From Moraxella bovis (GTDB taxonomy: Bacteria; Pseudomonadota; Gammaproteobacteria; Pseudomonadales; Moraxellaceae), in assembly GCF_002014975.1 (NCBI RefSeq), contig NZ_MUXV01000012.1, positions 31,828 through 95,827 of the forward strand: a stretch of 64,000 nt of DNA, written 5' to 3'. Below, one piece after another: positions 25,931 through 35,304 of the stretch (position 1 is its first letter; each line of letters begins with the position of its first letter). Below the pieces are notes generated by a model, which saw only the letters and a program-made list of their open reading frames with translations, did not search any database and was not told where the DNA came from. The position numbers and the translations under genes are program-made.

Positions 25931-27049
25931 TTAATTGTCATTACTATGATTTGTTTGGGTAAAGTCTTTACTGTCCACCAAATAAAAATAGCCTTTATCA
26001 TCTATTTTGCAACTATTTTCTTGGGTGGGGTCGCCATCGTGAAAGTCGGTTACTGTGATTTGTTCTTTTTGTAATGCAGAAGTGGTTTTTGACCAGCTTT
26101 CAGCAATTTCATCATAAGCAATATTAAGTGTATCAATGATATTGCCGTTTTTATCAATATTGATAAGATGAGTGATAAGTTCGTGTTCATTTTCTGTATT
26201 AGAAAATGTCATTATTAAACTTGTGATGTTGGGATTATAAGACACTTTACCAAAAATCACAAGCTCTTTGGCGGTAGGATAAAGCCCAGCAAAGAATTTG
26301 GCTTGGTTTTTATTTAAATGAGTGAATTGTTCATAATTATCAAAGTCAATCGCCACTTCTAAGGGTAAGGTCTTTTGGGGAATGGTGGTTAAATCAAATG
26401 AATTTGTGAATTCATCAAATTTAAAATAAATTTTATAATAATCACTGTCATCGGTTTCTTTATTTTTTGTAACTTTAATATAGGCGGTTTGATTATTTTC
26501 AAAAAACCCAAATTGATAACCACAAATCTCCAGTTGATTATCCTGTTTGCTAATGGTTTGGTTAAAAATATCATCTAAACGAATAATGGCTATCCATTCA
26601 TCGTTAATATATTTTTCAACAAAAGGATAAGCACAGCCTTCGTATGCCGTACCAGAAAAACGATAGAGCTTATTGGGAGAAGCAAAAGAATTAAGTCTAT
26701 AAGTACCAATAAATTTACCTGTATTTAGACTAATACCAGAATAACCATCGTCCATGATAATGGATAAAGTATTTTCATCTATGTTGTAAAATTCAAAATC
26801 TGCTAACAGGTTAACGGTATTGCCATTTTTTGCGTGAATTTTGGTAATTAGGTTATTTTCATTAACTTCTATTGCGCCTTCCAATGCTAATTTAGCATTC
26901 TTAATATTATCAAACCCTGAGATGACTGTTGAATTTTCTATTTTTAAGGAGTTGTCCAATACTTTGGTAAATTCTTGCTCGGAGATTTTTTCAATCAATA
27001 AAGGATGATCATCAATGGTAAACCCATTATCAAAAATATCACTTGTCAT
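25931..27049 (-). CDS. Hypothetical 372-aa protein, no recognised family
   Basis: An acidic, Asn/Asp/Ile-rich protein without a signal peptide or membrane helix. The central part has repeated short beta-type segments (for example LLADFEFYNIDENTLSIIMDDG and IYFKFDEFTNSFDL). The ATG overlaps the stop of the small lipoprotein gene upstream by 4 bp (ATGA). Its base composition is more AT-rich than the housekeeping neighbours, which could reflect transfer. I do not recognise a domain. It may work with the lipoprotein, or be its former C-terminal part separated by a frameshift, since a lone 61-residue lipoprotein just before it would otherwise be odd. Confidence 0.65.
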   Translation of the reverse strand: MTSDIFDNGFTIDDHPLLIEKISEQEFTKVLDNSLKIENSTVISGFDNIKNAKLALEGAIEVNENNLITKIHAKNGNTVNLLADFEFYNIDENTLSIIMDDGYSGISLNTGKFIGTYRLNSFASPNKLYRFSGTAYEGCAYPFVEKYINDEWIAIIRLDDIFNQTISKQDNQLEICGYQFGFFENNQTAYIKVTKNKETDDSDYYKIYFKFDEFTNSFDLTTIPQKTLPLEVAIDFDNYEQFTHLNKNQAKFFAGLYPTAKELVIFGKVSYNPNITSLIMTFSNTENEHELITHLINIDKNGNIIDTLNIAYDEIAESWSKTTSALQKEQITVTDFHDGDPTQENSCKIDDKGYFYLVDSKDFTQTNHSNDN

Positions 27050-27231
27050 TGTTTTTTTGGCTTATTGGTTTCTTGTTGGATTTTTTTATTGTCTTGGGGT
27101 GTAACTTCTATTAAAGGGGCGGTATTTTGTTTGGACTGCGTATTGTCAGATTGAATGGGGTTTGCTGGCTCTTGATGATTGGGGCAAGCAGTGAGTAATA
27201 ATAGGGCGATTAAGGGTAAGGCTATTTTCAT
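27046..27231 (-). CDS. Small lipoprotein upstream of the 372-aa protein
   Basis: A 61 aa protein with a signal peptide and lipobox LTAC (Cys near residue 16), then a Q/N/P/K-rich linker and no folded domain. The ATG at 27231 has a good AAGGTGG site; an in-frame ATG at 27249 lacks one. The 3' end overlaps the next gene by 4 bp. Its structure is that of a lipoprotein N-terminus and linker without its domain. Confidence 0.7.
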   Translation of the reverse strand: MKIALPLIALLLLTACPNHQEPANPIQSDNTQSKQNTAPLIEVTPQDNKKIQQETNKPKKQ

Positions 27232-27282
27232 AAAAACCACCTTATTCATTTAAACTCAATATGAATTTATTGATTGGTGTAA

Positions 27283-27341
27283 GGTGCGTATTACGCACCG
27301 TTTTTTTTGGCTTATTATTTAAATGGTGTGTAATACATACC
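27283..27341. repeat. Pair of GGTGCGTA palindromic repeats
   Basis: GGTGCGTA-T-TACGCACC (27283-27299), followed by GTTTTTTTT, and a second, inverted-type copy GGTGTGTA-A-TACATACC (about 27325-27341). Similar pieces occur at 2722-2735, 57650-57674 and 58329-58345. It is a short REP-like family in spacers; the T-run after the first could make it a terminator on the plus strand. Confidence 0.65.
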
Positions 27342-27353
27342 TTACGATTACAA

Positions 27354-27560
27354 TTAAGAACGCTTAAACTCTGGTAACTCAATATCGCCCACATCTGGAT
27401 TATGATAATTCATAATCACATCGTAAAAAGTGCTTGGTTCTTTAATAGTTTTTGTGAGTACCTTTCCATTTTCAGCAAATTGAACTTCTTTGCCATATTC
27501 AACCTGTTGTTTGACTTGCTCGGCAATCGCAGGGGGTAATAATGCCAATTCTATTATCAT
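27354..27560 (-). CDS. Small antitoxin-like protein, unpaired
   Basis: A 68 aa protein. The segment VKQQVEYGKEVQFAENGKV looks like the dimerising N-terminal part of Phd/VapB-type antitoxins (..v..Ge.v.i..nGk.v), and the acidic C-terminal part ends in IELPEFKRS. The start at 27560 has an AGGAGA site. There is no toxin gene next to it, so it is an orphan or has another role. The family assignment is tentative. Confidence 0.55.
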   Translation of the reverse strand: MIIELALLPPAIAEQVKQQVEYGKEVQFAENGKVLTKTIKEPSTFYDVIMNYHNPDVGDIELPEFKRS

Positions 27561-27599
27561 AATTTCTCCTTGTTTTAAATTGATGGTGTGTATATGCTT

Positions 27600-28064
27600 T
27601 TATTTCTGCCAATAAAACAGCGATAAAATCCCTGCCGCAATCAGCGGACCGACAGGCACGCCACGCAAAAAAGCCACGCCAAGCACCGTGCCAATGAGTA
27701 GCCCTGCAATCACTTGCGGTTCGCTTATCATCAGCTTGACACCCCGTCCGCCTAGATAAGCAACCAAGAGTCCAACCAAAATGGCAATGAGCGATTTTGG
27801 ACTGACAAAAGATTGCAAAATCATCTCACTGCTTAATTTGCCACTGGCAATCGGGGTAAGCACGCCAATGGTCAAAATCAAAATGCCCAAACTTAGCCCG
27901 TATTTGTCTACATAGGGCAACAGCACAGCACCAAAAGGGCTGACTTTGATGATGATTAAGAGAGCGGTCGCCAAAACTATCGTATTATTTTGGCTAAACA
28001 CGCCCAAGCCCAGCAAAATAAATAAAACAATTAAGCTGACATCAAGGTTGGCAAAGTTCGGCAT
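27600..28064 (-). CDS. DUF441 family membrane protein (YeaL-like)
   Basis: A 154 aa hydrophobic protein with about four membrane helices. The conserved segments [42 protein letters not shown] and the C-terminal [27 protein letters not shown] match the DUF441/UPF0756 family. Function is unknown. The gene lies 44 bp downstream of ychF on the same strand and may be co-transcribed. Confidence 0.88.
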   Translation of the reverse strand: MPNFANLDVSLIVLFILLGLGVFSQNNTIVLATALLIIIKVSPFGAVLLPYVDKYGLSLGILILTIGVLTPIASGKLSSEMILQSFVSPKSLIAILVGLLVAYLGGRGVKLMISEPQVIAGLLIGTVLGVAFLRGVPVGPLIAAGILSLFYWQK

Positions 28065-28108
28065 TTTAATGACCTTAACCTATTTAGACATTAAACCTAC
28101 TTATAGAC

Positions 28109-29200
28109 TTATACATTGAAACGGAAATGCATCACATCGCCGTCTTGCACCACATAGGTTTTGCCTTCTAGGCGAGATTTGCCTGCCGAGCTTGCCCCTT
28201 TTTCGCCTTGATATTCAATAAAATCATCAAAGGCAATCACTTCGGCACGGATAAAGCCCCGCTCAAAATCGGTATGAATGACCCCTGCCGCCTGTGGTGC
28301 GGTCGCCCCGACAGGCACCGTCCACGCCCGCACTTCTTTGACCCCTGCGGTAAAGTAGGTTTGCATTTTTAGAAGCTCATAGCCTGCCCGAATGACACGG
28401 TCAAGCCCTGCTTCCGCCATTCCCAAACTTTCCAAAAATTCCGCCTTTTCGTCTTCGTCAAGCTGGGCGATTTCTGATTCTAGTTGGTTGCAAAGTGGCA
28501 CGACAATGGCATTGTCATTTTTGGCAAATTCACGCACCGCATCCAAATGCGGATTATTTTCAAAGCCGTCTTCACTCACATTGGCAATGTACATCACAGG
28601 CTTTAAGGTAATTAGCCCGTACGATCTGATGAGTTTTCTCTCATCATCGTCTAGATTTGCCATTCTAGCAGGTTTGCCATCTGCCAAAAACGGCTCAATT
28701 TTTTGGAACACATCAAGCATTGCACGGGCTTCTTTGTCGCCCCCTTTGGCTTTTTTGGAGGCGTTGGTGATGGCACGGGTTACGGCTTCAAGGTCAGCAA
28801 GAGCAAGCTCGGTGTTAATGGTTTCAATGTCCGATAGGGGGTTTACCCGTCCGTCCACATGAATGACATTATCATCATCAAAGCACCGCACGACATGGGC
28901 GATGGCGTCTGTTTCGCGAATGTTGGCAAGAAACTGGTTGCCCATACCCTCGCCCTTGCTTGCCCCCGCCACAAGCCCTGCAATGTCCACAAATTCCATA
29001 CTGGTGGGAATTACTCGCTCGGGCTTTACGATTTCGGCAAGCTGTTTTAGGCGTGGGTCTGGCACAGGCACAATGCCTGTGTTTGGGTCTTTGGTACAAA
29101 AGGGGAAGTTTTCGGCGGCGATGCCTGCCTTGGTGAGTGCGTTAAACAAGGTGGATTTGCCCACGTTAGGCAAGCCCACGATACCACAATTAAAGCCCAT
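28109..29200 (-). CDS. ychF: Redox-regulated ATPase YchF
   Basis: Obg-family P-loop protein that prefers ATP and associates with ribosomes. The P-loop [15 protein letters not shown] (about residues 8-22) and the G3 motif in [22 protein letters not shown] are present. In place of the NKxD GTP-specificity motif stands NVSE in [11 protein letters not shown], as expected for YchF. The C-terminal TGS domain ends in [13 protein letters not shown]. The 363 aa length is exact for the family. It appears to head a small minus-strand unit with the DUF441 gene. Confidence 0.97.
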   Translation of the reverse strand: MGFNCGIVGLPNVGKSTLFNALTKAGIAAENFPFCTKDPNTGIVPVPDPRLKQLAEIVKPERVIPTSMEFVDIAGLVAGASKGEGMGNQFLANIRETDAIAHVVRCFDDDNVIHVDGRVNPLSDIETINTELALADLEAVTRAITNASKKAKGGDKEARAMLDVFQKIEPFLADGKPARMANLDDDERKLIRSYGLITLKPVMYIANVSEDGFENNPHLDAVREFAKNDNAIVVPLCNQLESEIAQLDEDEKAEFLESLGMAEAGLDRVIRAGYELLKMQTYFTAGVKEVRAWTVPVGATAPQAAGVIHTDFERGFIRAEVIAFDDFIEYQGEKGASSAGKSRLEGKTYVVQDGDVMHFRFNV

Positions 29201-29322
29201 GAGTTATCTCTCTGTTAAATTTAAATCTTTTATTATAGCAAAGTTTAGGCGATAAATTAAGCAAAATTTACGTATTTTCAAACCAACGCAGTTCGATTGG
29301 CTTGAAGGTTTGCAGCAAATGG

Positions 29323-29351
29323 TTAATCTATTTTAAAAATTGTGCTATAAT
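29323..29351 (+). promoter_or_regulatory. Promoter of the RTX protein gene
   Basis: TTAATC (29323-29328), 17-bp spacer, TATAAT (29346-29351) with an extended TGC directly before the -10. The predicted start near 29358 leaves a short leader of about 24 nt to the ATG at 29382, with no strong ribosome site. Confidence 0.55.
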
Positions 29352-29381
29352 AAAGTATTTCAAATTAATAGATCAACCGCC

Positions 29382-32300
29382 ATGAAAACAAGCAAATACC
29401 AGCTTATTGTCATCCAAGACCAAACAACCGAAACTCATGCTTTAAATAGCAAAAAACCCCTAAAACTTAAAGCTAAGAAAAATACTGTTTATCAAATCAT
29501 CAATGAAGAAGGCGAGGTTTTGCACAATCCTGTGATGGAAGTGGTAGGCGATGACATTTATGTGTACTTGCCCGAGGATGTTAATGCATCTTTGCGTCTT
29601 GAAAATTTTCAAGACGCTTTGCCCATCACCGACCCCACCGCCTTAAGTGATTTAAATGCCAGTCTTGCCACAGCAAATACGACGGCAGGCGGTGCTTTGC
29701 ACTCGTCTTGGCTGGCTAGGCTTTTTGCCACAGGACTTGGAGCAGCCATTTTACACCACAACAAAAGCACAAATAACCAGCCTATTAAAAATATAGATGA
29801 TAATCATTTCGTTCCAACGCCTGAGCCAACGCCTGAGCCAACGCCTGAGCCAACGCCTGAGCCAACGCCTGAGCCAACGCCTGAGCCAACGCCTGAGCCA
29901 ACGCCTGAGCCAACGCCTGAGCCAACGCCTGAGCCAACGCCTGAGCCCACCATTCCGCTTGCAATTACCATCAACGCCATTGATGATGGTATGATTAACA
30001 TTGCTGATAAGTCTTTGAGCTTCACTTTAACAGGCACGGTAAATTTTGACCCGACCACCACAGAGCAAAAGGTCATTATAAAAATCAATGGGCAAGACCA
30101 CCCTGCGACTTTAACAGGCAACATTTGGACGCTTGATGTCTCGGGCGAAACCTTAGCCTTTGCCGAAGGTAGCCAGACCTTGACTGCCATTTTGACTGCC
30201 AAAGACCACACAGGGGCGAGCGTTAGCACCAACGCCACAGGCGGTTATAATGTGGATACAAAGATTGACACACCTATAATTACCTTTGACAACCTTGCCA
30301 GCGACAACATCATCAACCTTGCCGAAAGTGAGCAAAATTTGGTGGTTTCAGGCACGGTAGAAAACGCCAAAGATGGCGACCTTGTCAAAGTCATCATTGG
30401 TGGGGTGTCGCAAGATGTGCCAGTACAAGGAGGCAAATTTAGCCTAACCGTGGCAGGTTCTACCCTAAAAAATCACACGCAAATTTCGGCAACCATCATC
30501 ACCACTGACACCGCAGGCAATACCGCCAAAGGCGATAAAACCCACAGTTATGAAGTGGATACCATTGCCCCCACACCCAAAATCACCCTAAATCCAATTA
30601 CAGGCGACAACCGCATTGATTTGACTGAGAGTGCCAAACCCACGACCACCATTACGGGCAATATTGGCAATTTTGTCAAAACCGATACCAACGAGTTTGT
30701 GCTGATTTGCCTATGTTCTACCTGCACAAGCAACAACCAAAAAACCGTAGAAGCCCGTCTCAATGACGATGGTACATTCAGTGCTGACATTGCCACCGAT
30801 GAGCTGACCAAATACGACAGCGTCAGCGCCACCATCAAAAGCACCGACAAAGCAGGCAACCAAGGCGAGGACAGCACCAACCAAACTTATACGGTTGAAA
30901 AGCCTGCCACCCCAAGCATTACCCTAAATCCGATTGCAGGCGACAACATTGTCAATGCTGCTGAGTTTAATTATGGCAGTGCCAATCTCAACATTGCCAT
31001 TACAGGTAAGATTGAACGGGCGGAAGTGGCAACTTCTACGGTCAAATTGGAATTTTATAAAGCGAGCGTGCTTGCCAAAACCGTAGATGCCGAGCTTGGG
31101 GCCGATGGCGTTTATACTTATCGCATTAGCGGGGCGGAGCTTCACCGCTCTTATGACACCGTCAGGGCGATTTTGACCACAGGCGGGCAAAGTTACGACC
31201 ACAGCCAAAGCTATAAGGCGGCCGCTTTCTCGCCAAAATGGGGCAATCCCGCCCTTGTGCCGACCGCCGTTTCTGACGACAATGTCATTGACCAAAACGA
31301 CACTTGGCACGACACTACCACCATTACAGGCACTTTTAATTCCATTAGAAATACGCTGACCGCCCAAGGCATTGAAAATGCGGTGGAAATTACCGTTACG
31401 GTTAACGGCAAGCCTTATGCGACCACCGTGACGGGGCAAACAGGCACCTTTACACTCAATGTCAAAACTGCCGACCTACTTGCCGACACCGACAAAGTTG
31501 CCGACGTCTCCGCCTATTTGTACGACAACGCAGGCAACAACGCAGGCGGTGCAATCCGTGCCACGCTTGGCTATACGGTCAATGATAAGCACATTAGTCA
31601 GCCGATTGTTACCGTCAATCCACTTGACAACATTAACATTGCCTATCAAACCGCCAACCCAAGCACCACTTTGATAGGTTCGTTCGAGCTTGATGGCGAT
31701 GTGGCTCTTGCCAATGCTCCTTTGACGGTTGAAATTGGCGGACAAAGTTTTACCGCCCAAAAAACCGTCACCAGCTCTGGCAATGGGCAAAAAACCATTG
31801 GCACTTGGACACTTGATGTGCCAACACAAACTTTAATTGACGCAAATGGTAACCTAACCGCCAAACTCTCCGCCAGAGACCACACAGGCAACCAAGCCCA
31901 AGCAAACACGCCTGCCACTTATAAGGTAGATGTCAATGCCCCAAGCGTGGAAGTCAAACTAAACGCCATTACAGACGACAATGCCATCACACCTGATGAA
32001 ATTAATGATACCTTTACCATCACAGGCACGGTAACAGGCGAATTTGTGGCAAGTGATAAAGTGACGCTAAACATTGGCAACGAGACTTATAGCCTTAATG
32101 TGGTGGATGGGCAGTTTAGCCAAGCCGTGCCAAAAGCGGTCATTTTGGCAAATACAGCTATCAACGCCACTTTAACCACACAAGATGAGCTTGGCAATAC
32201 AGGCTTTGATGACGACAGCCTAATTTATAATGTTACTGCCAAAGATATTAAGATAGAGCTTGACCCAATTACCACCGACAACCTTATCAATGTCAGCGAA

Positions 32301-34991
32301 CAATCCACGCCCATTGATGTCTCAGGCAAGGTAACGGGGGCGGACGCTAAGGCAGGACAAACGGTAGAAATCAAAGTGGGCGAACAAACCTTTACCGCCA
32401 CCGTTGGCACGGATTTGACCTTTAAAACACCGATTGACGGGCAACTGCTTGCCAAACACCAAAACTACACCTTATCTGCCCAAGTGCTTGAAAATGGGGA
32501 ATTTTTGGCGTCCAATACCCACAATTATGATGTAACAAATGATGTCTCAGCCAGCATTAAAATTACCGCCATTGGCGATAATACCAACGATAATGGCGTG
32601 GCGGACGGTTTTGGCTCAGTACGCCTAAGTGGCAAACTTGCCCTAAACGACAGCATTTTTGCCCAAGGCTACAACAGCGACAGCCTAGAAGCGATTGTGG
32701 TCAAAATTGGCGATAAGTCGTTTAACGCAGGCTTTAACCGTGATGATATGTCGTTCCACATTGACTTATCAAAAAGCGAAGCCGAAGCCCTACAAGGTCA
32801 AGCCATCAGCTATGAATTTATCACTTCTGGCAGATTGTACTATCTGGCAGGGACAGGCGATAGCAAGACCGTCCGCCAAGTCGGGGCAAGAGATGGCGTT
32901 GCCCAAAGCGAACTTGGCAAAATCAGCGTAGAATGGCAGGACAACACCAAAGCCCAAGATGGCGTAACCACCCTAAGCACGCCCGCCAAAACCACCGCCA
33001 TTACAGGGGTGGTGGCAGGTTCGGCACAGGTGGGCGATGACATTAGCGTTGCCATTGGCGGTCAAAACTACACCACCAAAGTCCAAGACGGCAATGCCTT
33101 TGTGATCAATGTGGACAGCGAAACCCTTGTCAAGCACACAGGCAACATTACCGCCACGCTTGCCACCAAAGACTTAGAAGGCAACGACATTAGCGTCAGC
33201 GATGTGGCGATTTATCACAACGCAGGGCAAGCCACAGGTGAGTTTGTCAGCAAACACACGCACACCAATCCTGCCGACCGCAAAATGAAGCACACCGATG
33301 ATGATTACAATTTTGCCTATATGATTGACTCGGTAGCGTCCAACTACCGTGGCGGATTTTTGCACACCATGCACACACCGTTTGGTGGCTTTACCGACAA
33401 TGGCACGCCTGCCAAAATCAAATACTATTTTGCCACACAAGAAGAAACCACCAGCCCCGATTGGCAATATGCAGGGCGTGGCTCGGTAGGACAAGGCTCA
33501 ACCCGAGATTTTTCGGACAATCTTAAAACCTTTATTAGAAATAGCCTAACTAAGTTTTCTGATGTTGCCAATGTGGAATTTGAAGAAGTTGGCAGTTATC
33601 AAGAAGTCGGTAATGGCGGGATTAACTTTATCTATGGCGATACCATTGGCGGAATGGCATCAAGCGGGGCGTTTGCCTTTGCTGGCGGTAATGTGGTCTT
33701 TGACACCGCCAACTTTACTGACAACCCAAACCCTGGCAACTACCACCACTACCTTGCCTTGCACGAGCTGTTCCATACCTTTGCAGGCAAGCATACCGAT
33801 GGCGTTTATAGCAATTATGGCTTTGCCACGCCCGAAGATTACACTTCCGAATTTTCAATCATGTCGTACAGCCCAGATTACCATTGGAACTCAGGATTTA
33901 GAGACCTAAGCCTATATGATGTGATGTATATGCACTATCGTTTTGGTGTCGCCAAAACGGTCAATGCAGGCGATGATGTTTATGGTTTTGGCAATTATGC
34001 CTCCCTTGTCCAAGACGGCACCATTTATATCGCAGATGCAGGTGGTGTGGATACCTTTGACGCATCCTATGAACAAGAAGGCGTTACGGTCAATTTGACC
34101 CCTGGTTCGTGGATTTATCACACCAGCCAAAAATCGGACACCTTTGTCATCAAAGAAAAAACTACCATTGAAGGCAACAACGCTTTCTTTGCCAACCAAG
34201 ACCTATCAGGCTACACCTTGTCTGGTAATGCAGGTAAACATACACATACCGAGTATGTCAAAGGGCAAGGCTTTATTGGTTATGGCACGCAAATTGAAAA
34301 CCTAAAAGGTTCAAACTTTGCCGATGTCTTAACAGGCAACAATGCAAATAACAACATCTTTGGCAATGACGGCGATGATATCATTTATGGCGGACTTGGC
34401 GATGATTATCTAGATGGCGGTCAAGGGGCGGACACGCTGATTGGCGGTCAAGGCGATGACAGCTATGTCATTGATAATACAGGCGATAGCATTACCGAGC
34501 TTGCAGACGAAGGCACAGATACAGTGTACAGTTATATCAATTATAGCTTAGTTGATAATTTAGAACACCTAACTCTGCTTGGCGCAGACAACATCAATGC
34601 CATAGGCAACAGCGAAAATAATACCCTGATTGGCAACAGCGGTAACAACACGCTGATTGGCGGTGCAGGCGATGACACCCTAGACGGCGGACGAGGCAGT
34701 GACACCTTGACAGGTGGCGATGGGGCGGATTATTTTAGATTTAGCACCCTACTTGATGGCTCGGTAGACACCATCACCGACTTTGATGTCGCCAATGACA
34801 AAATCGTCCTTGATGACGCCATTTTCACCGCTTTGGCAGGTCAAACGAGCGTGGGCGACTTTATCAAATACAACAGCACGACAGGCGATTTGAGCTATGA
34901 TGCGGACGGTACTGGTGTGGTCAATGCCATTGTCTTTGCCAACCTTGGCGCGGGACTTAATGAAAATCAAATCCAATATCAGATCATTTAA
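29382..34991 (+). CDS. Giant RTX surface/secreted protein with Ig-like repeats and an M10-type metalloprotease site
   Basis: The ATG at 29382 gives 1869 aa. Order: N-terminal BapA-prefix-like beta domain (about 1-85); linker with 11 PTPE repeats (145-188); about nine Ig-like modules of roughly 85-110 aa, each opening with a T-x-N/D-x-I...DN.I pattern (about 190-1300); a catalytic-type domain with the zinc motif HELFHTFAGKH (His at 1461, HExxHxxxxxH) and a Met-turn SIMSY (Met 1494); calcium-binding GGxGxDxLx RTX repeats (about 1655-1700 and 1770-1800); and a C-terminal type I secretion region. This suggests a cell-surface or released metalloprotease-adhesin of the serralysin/M10 kind. No type I exporter genes are nearby. 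It has its own promoter and terminator. Confidence 0.88.
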   Translation: MKTSKYQLIVIQDQTTETHALNSKKPLKLKAKKNTVYQIINEEGEVLHNPVMEVVGDDIYVYLPEDVNASLRLENFQDALPITDPTALSDLNASLATANTTAGGALHSSWLARLFATGLGAAILHHNKSTNNQPIKNIDDNHFVPTPEPTPEPTPEPTPEPTPEPTPEPTPEPTPEPTPEPTPEPTPEPTIPLAITINAIDDGMINIADKSLSFTLTGTVNFDPTTTEQKVIIKINGQDHPATLTGNIWTLDVSGETLAFAEGSQTLTAILTAKDHTGASVSTNATGGYNVDTKIDTPIITFDNLASDNIINLAESEQNLVVSGTVENAKDGDLVKVIIGGVSQDVPVQGGKFSLTVAGSTLKNHTQISATIITTDTAGNTAKGDKTHSYEVDTIAPTPKITLNPITGDNRIDLTESAKPTTTITGNIGNFVKTDTNEFVLICLCSTCTSNNQKTVEARLNDDGTFSADIATDELTKYDSVSATIKSTDKAGNQGEDSTNQTYTVEKPATPSITLNPIAGDNIVNAAEFNYGSANLNIAITGKIERAEVATSTVKLEFYKASVLAKTVDAELGADGVYTYRISGAELHRSYDTVRAILTTGGQSYDHSQSYKAAAFSPKWGNPALVPTAVSDDNVIDQNDTWHDTTTITGTFNSIRNTLTAQGIENAVEITVTVNGKPYATTVTGQTGTFTLNVKTADLLADTDKVADVSAYLYDNAGNNAGGAIRATLGYTVNDKHISQPIVTVNPLDNINIAYQTANPSTTLIGSFELDGDVALANAPLTVEIGGQSFTAQKTVTSSGNGQKTIGTWTLDVPTQTLIDANGNLTAKLSARDHTGNQAQANTPATYKVDVNAPSVEVKLNAITDDNAITPDEINDTFTITGTVTGEFVASDKVTLNIGNETYSLNVVDGQFSQAVPKAVILANTAINATLTTQDELGNTGFDDDSLIYNVTAKDIKIELDPITTDNLINVSEQSTPIDVSGKVTGADAKAGQTVEIKVGEQTFTATVGTDLTFKTPIDGQLLAKHQNYTLSAQVLENGEFLASNTHNYDVTNDVSASIKITAIGDNTNDNGVADGFGSVRLSGKLALNDSIFAQGYNSDSLEAIVVKIGDKSFNAGFNRDDMSFHIDLSKSEAEALQGQAISYEFITSGRLYYLAGTGDSKTVRQVGARDGVAQSELGKISVEWQDNTKAQDGVTTLSTPAKTTAITGVVAGSAQVGDDISVAIGGQNYTTKVQDGNAFVINVDSETLVKHTGNITATLATKDLEGNDISVSDVAIYHNAGQATGEFVSKHTHTNPADRKMKHTDDDYNFAYMIDSVASNYRGGFLHTMHTPFGGFTDNGTPAKIKYYFATQEETTSPDWQYAGRGSVGQGSTRDFSDNLKTFIRNSLTKFSDVANVEFEEVGSYQEVGNGGINFIYGDTIGGMASSGAFAFAGGNVVFDTANFTDNPNPGNYHHYLALHELFHTFAGKHTDGVYSNYGFATPEDYTSEFSIMSYSPDYHWNSGFRDLSLYDVMYMHYRFGVAKTVNAGDDVYGFGNYASLVQDGTIYIADAGGVDTFDASYEQEGVTVNLTPGSWIYHTSQKSDTFVIKEKTTIEGNNAFFANQDLSGYTLSGNAGKHTHTEYVKGQGFIGYGTQIENLKGSNFADVLTGNNANNNIFGNDGDDIIYGGLGDDYLDGGQGADTLIGGQGDDSYVIDNTGDSITELADEGTDTVYSYINYSLVDNLEHLTLLGADNINAIGNSENNTLIGNSGNNTLIGGAGDDTLDGGRGSDTLTGGDGADYFRFSTLLDGSVDTITDFDVANDKIVLDDAIFTALAGQTSVGDFIKYNSTTGDLSYDADGTGVVNAIVFANLGAGLNENQIQYQII
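29814..29945 (+). repeat. 11 perfect 12-bp tandem repeats encoding PTPE
   Basis: CCAACGCCTGAG is repeated exactly 11 times within the RTX gene. The unit is a multiple of three, so copy-number changes alter the length of a Pro/Glu linker without changing frame. The identity between units points to recent slippage or homogenisation. Confidence 0.97.
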
Positions 34992-35003
34992 TCCGATAAA
35001 GGT

Positions 35004-35042
35004 AAATTTGGGGAATGCAAATGCACTCTCCAAATTTTTTTA
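35004..35042 (+). terminator. Terminator after the RTX protein gene
   Basis: AAATTTGG (35004-35011) pairs with CCAAATTT (35030-35037), followed by a T-run. The inner bases GGA/TCT extend the stem imperfectly. Confidence 0.7.
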
Positions 35043-35205
35043 ACACAACGCTCCAACCTTCAAAACACACCGCCAAACAAGCATGGTTGCAAAATCGCAT
35101 CATTGCAGATGACCAGTCATACTTTAATACTTACATCATGCAACTACAATTAATAATTAATTTTATTTAAAAAAATTTATTTTTCATTTAAAATTCAAAT
35201 TATAA

Positions 35206-35220
35206 AAATAATGATTATTT
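35206..35220. promoter_or_regulatory. Fur-box-like palindrome upstream of dps
   Basis: AAATAAT-G-ATTATTT, a perfect inverted repeat resembling half of the Fur consensus (GATAATGATAATC type), about 85 bp before the dps ATG. The surrounding 35043-35304 is AT-rich and without a gene. Iron or oxidative-stress control of dps is common in other bacteria; here it is only a suggestion from sequence. Confidence 0.35.
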
Positions 35221-35304
35221 GCTTAACATTTTAAGCCCTTTTTGTTATTATGGTATTTGTTAGCACAGGCTATCATTTTTACAACCCAGTAGGAGAGAAA
35301 ATTT

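Noticed and set aside
29814..29945. Possible CRISPR array
   Set aside because: The 12-bp units are directly tandem with no spacers and lie in frame inside a gene.
29804..30238. Minus-strand frame with VGSG repeats opposite the RTX gene
   Set aside because: It is the mirror of the PTPE-coding tandem repeat; no start site or family, and the plus-strand gene explains the sequence.
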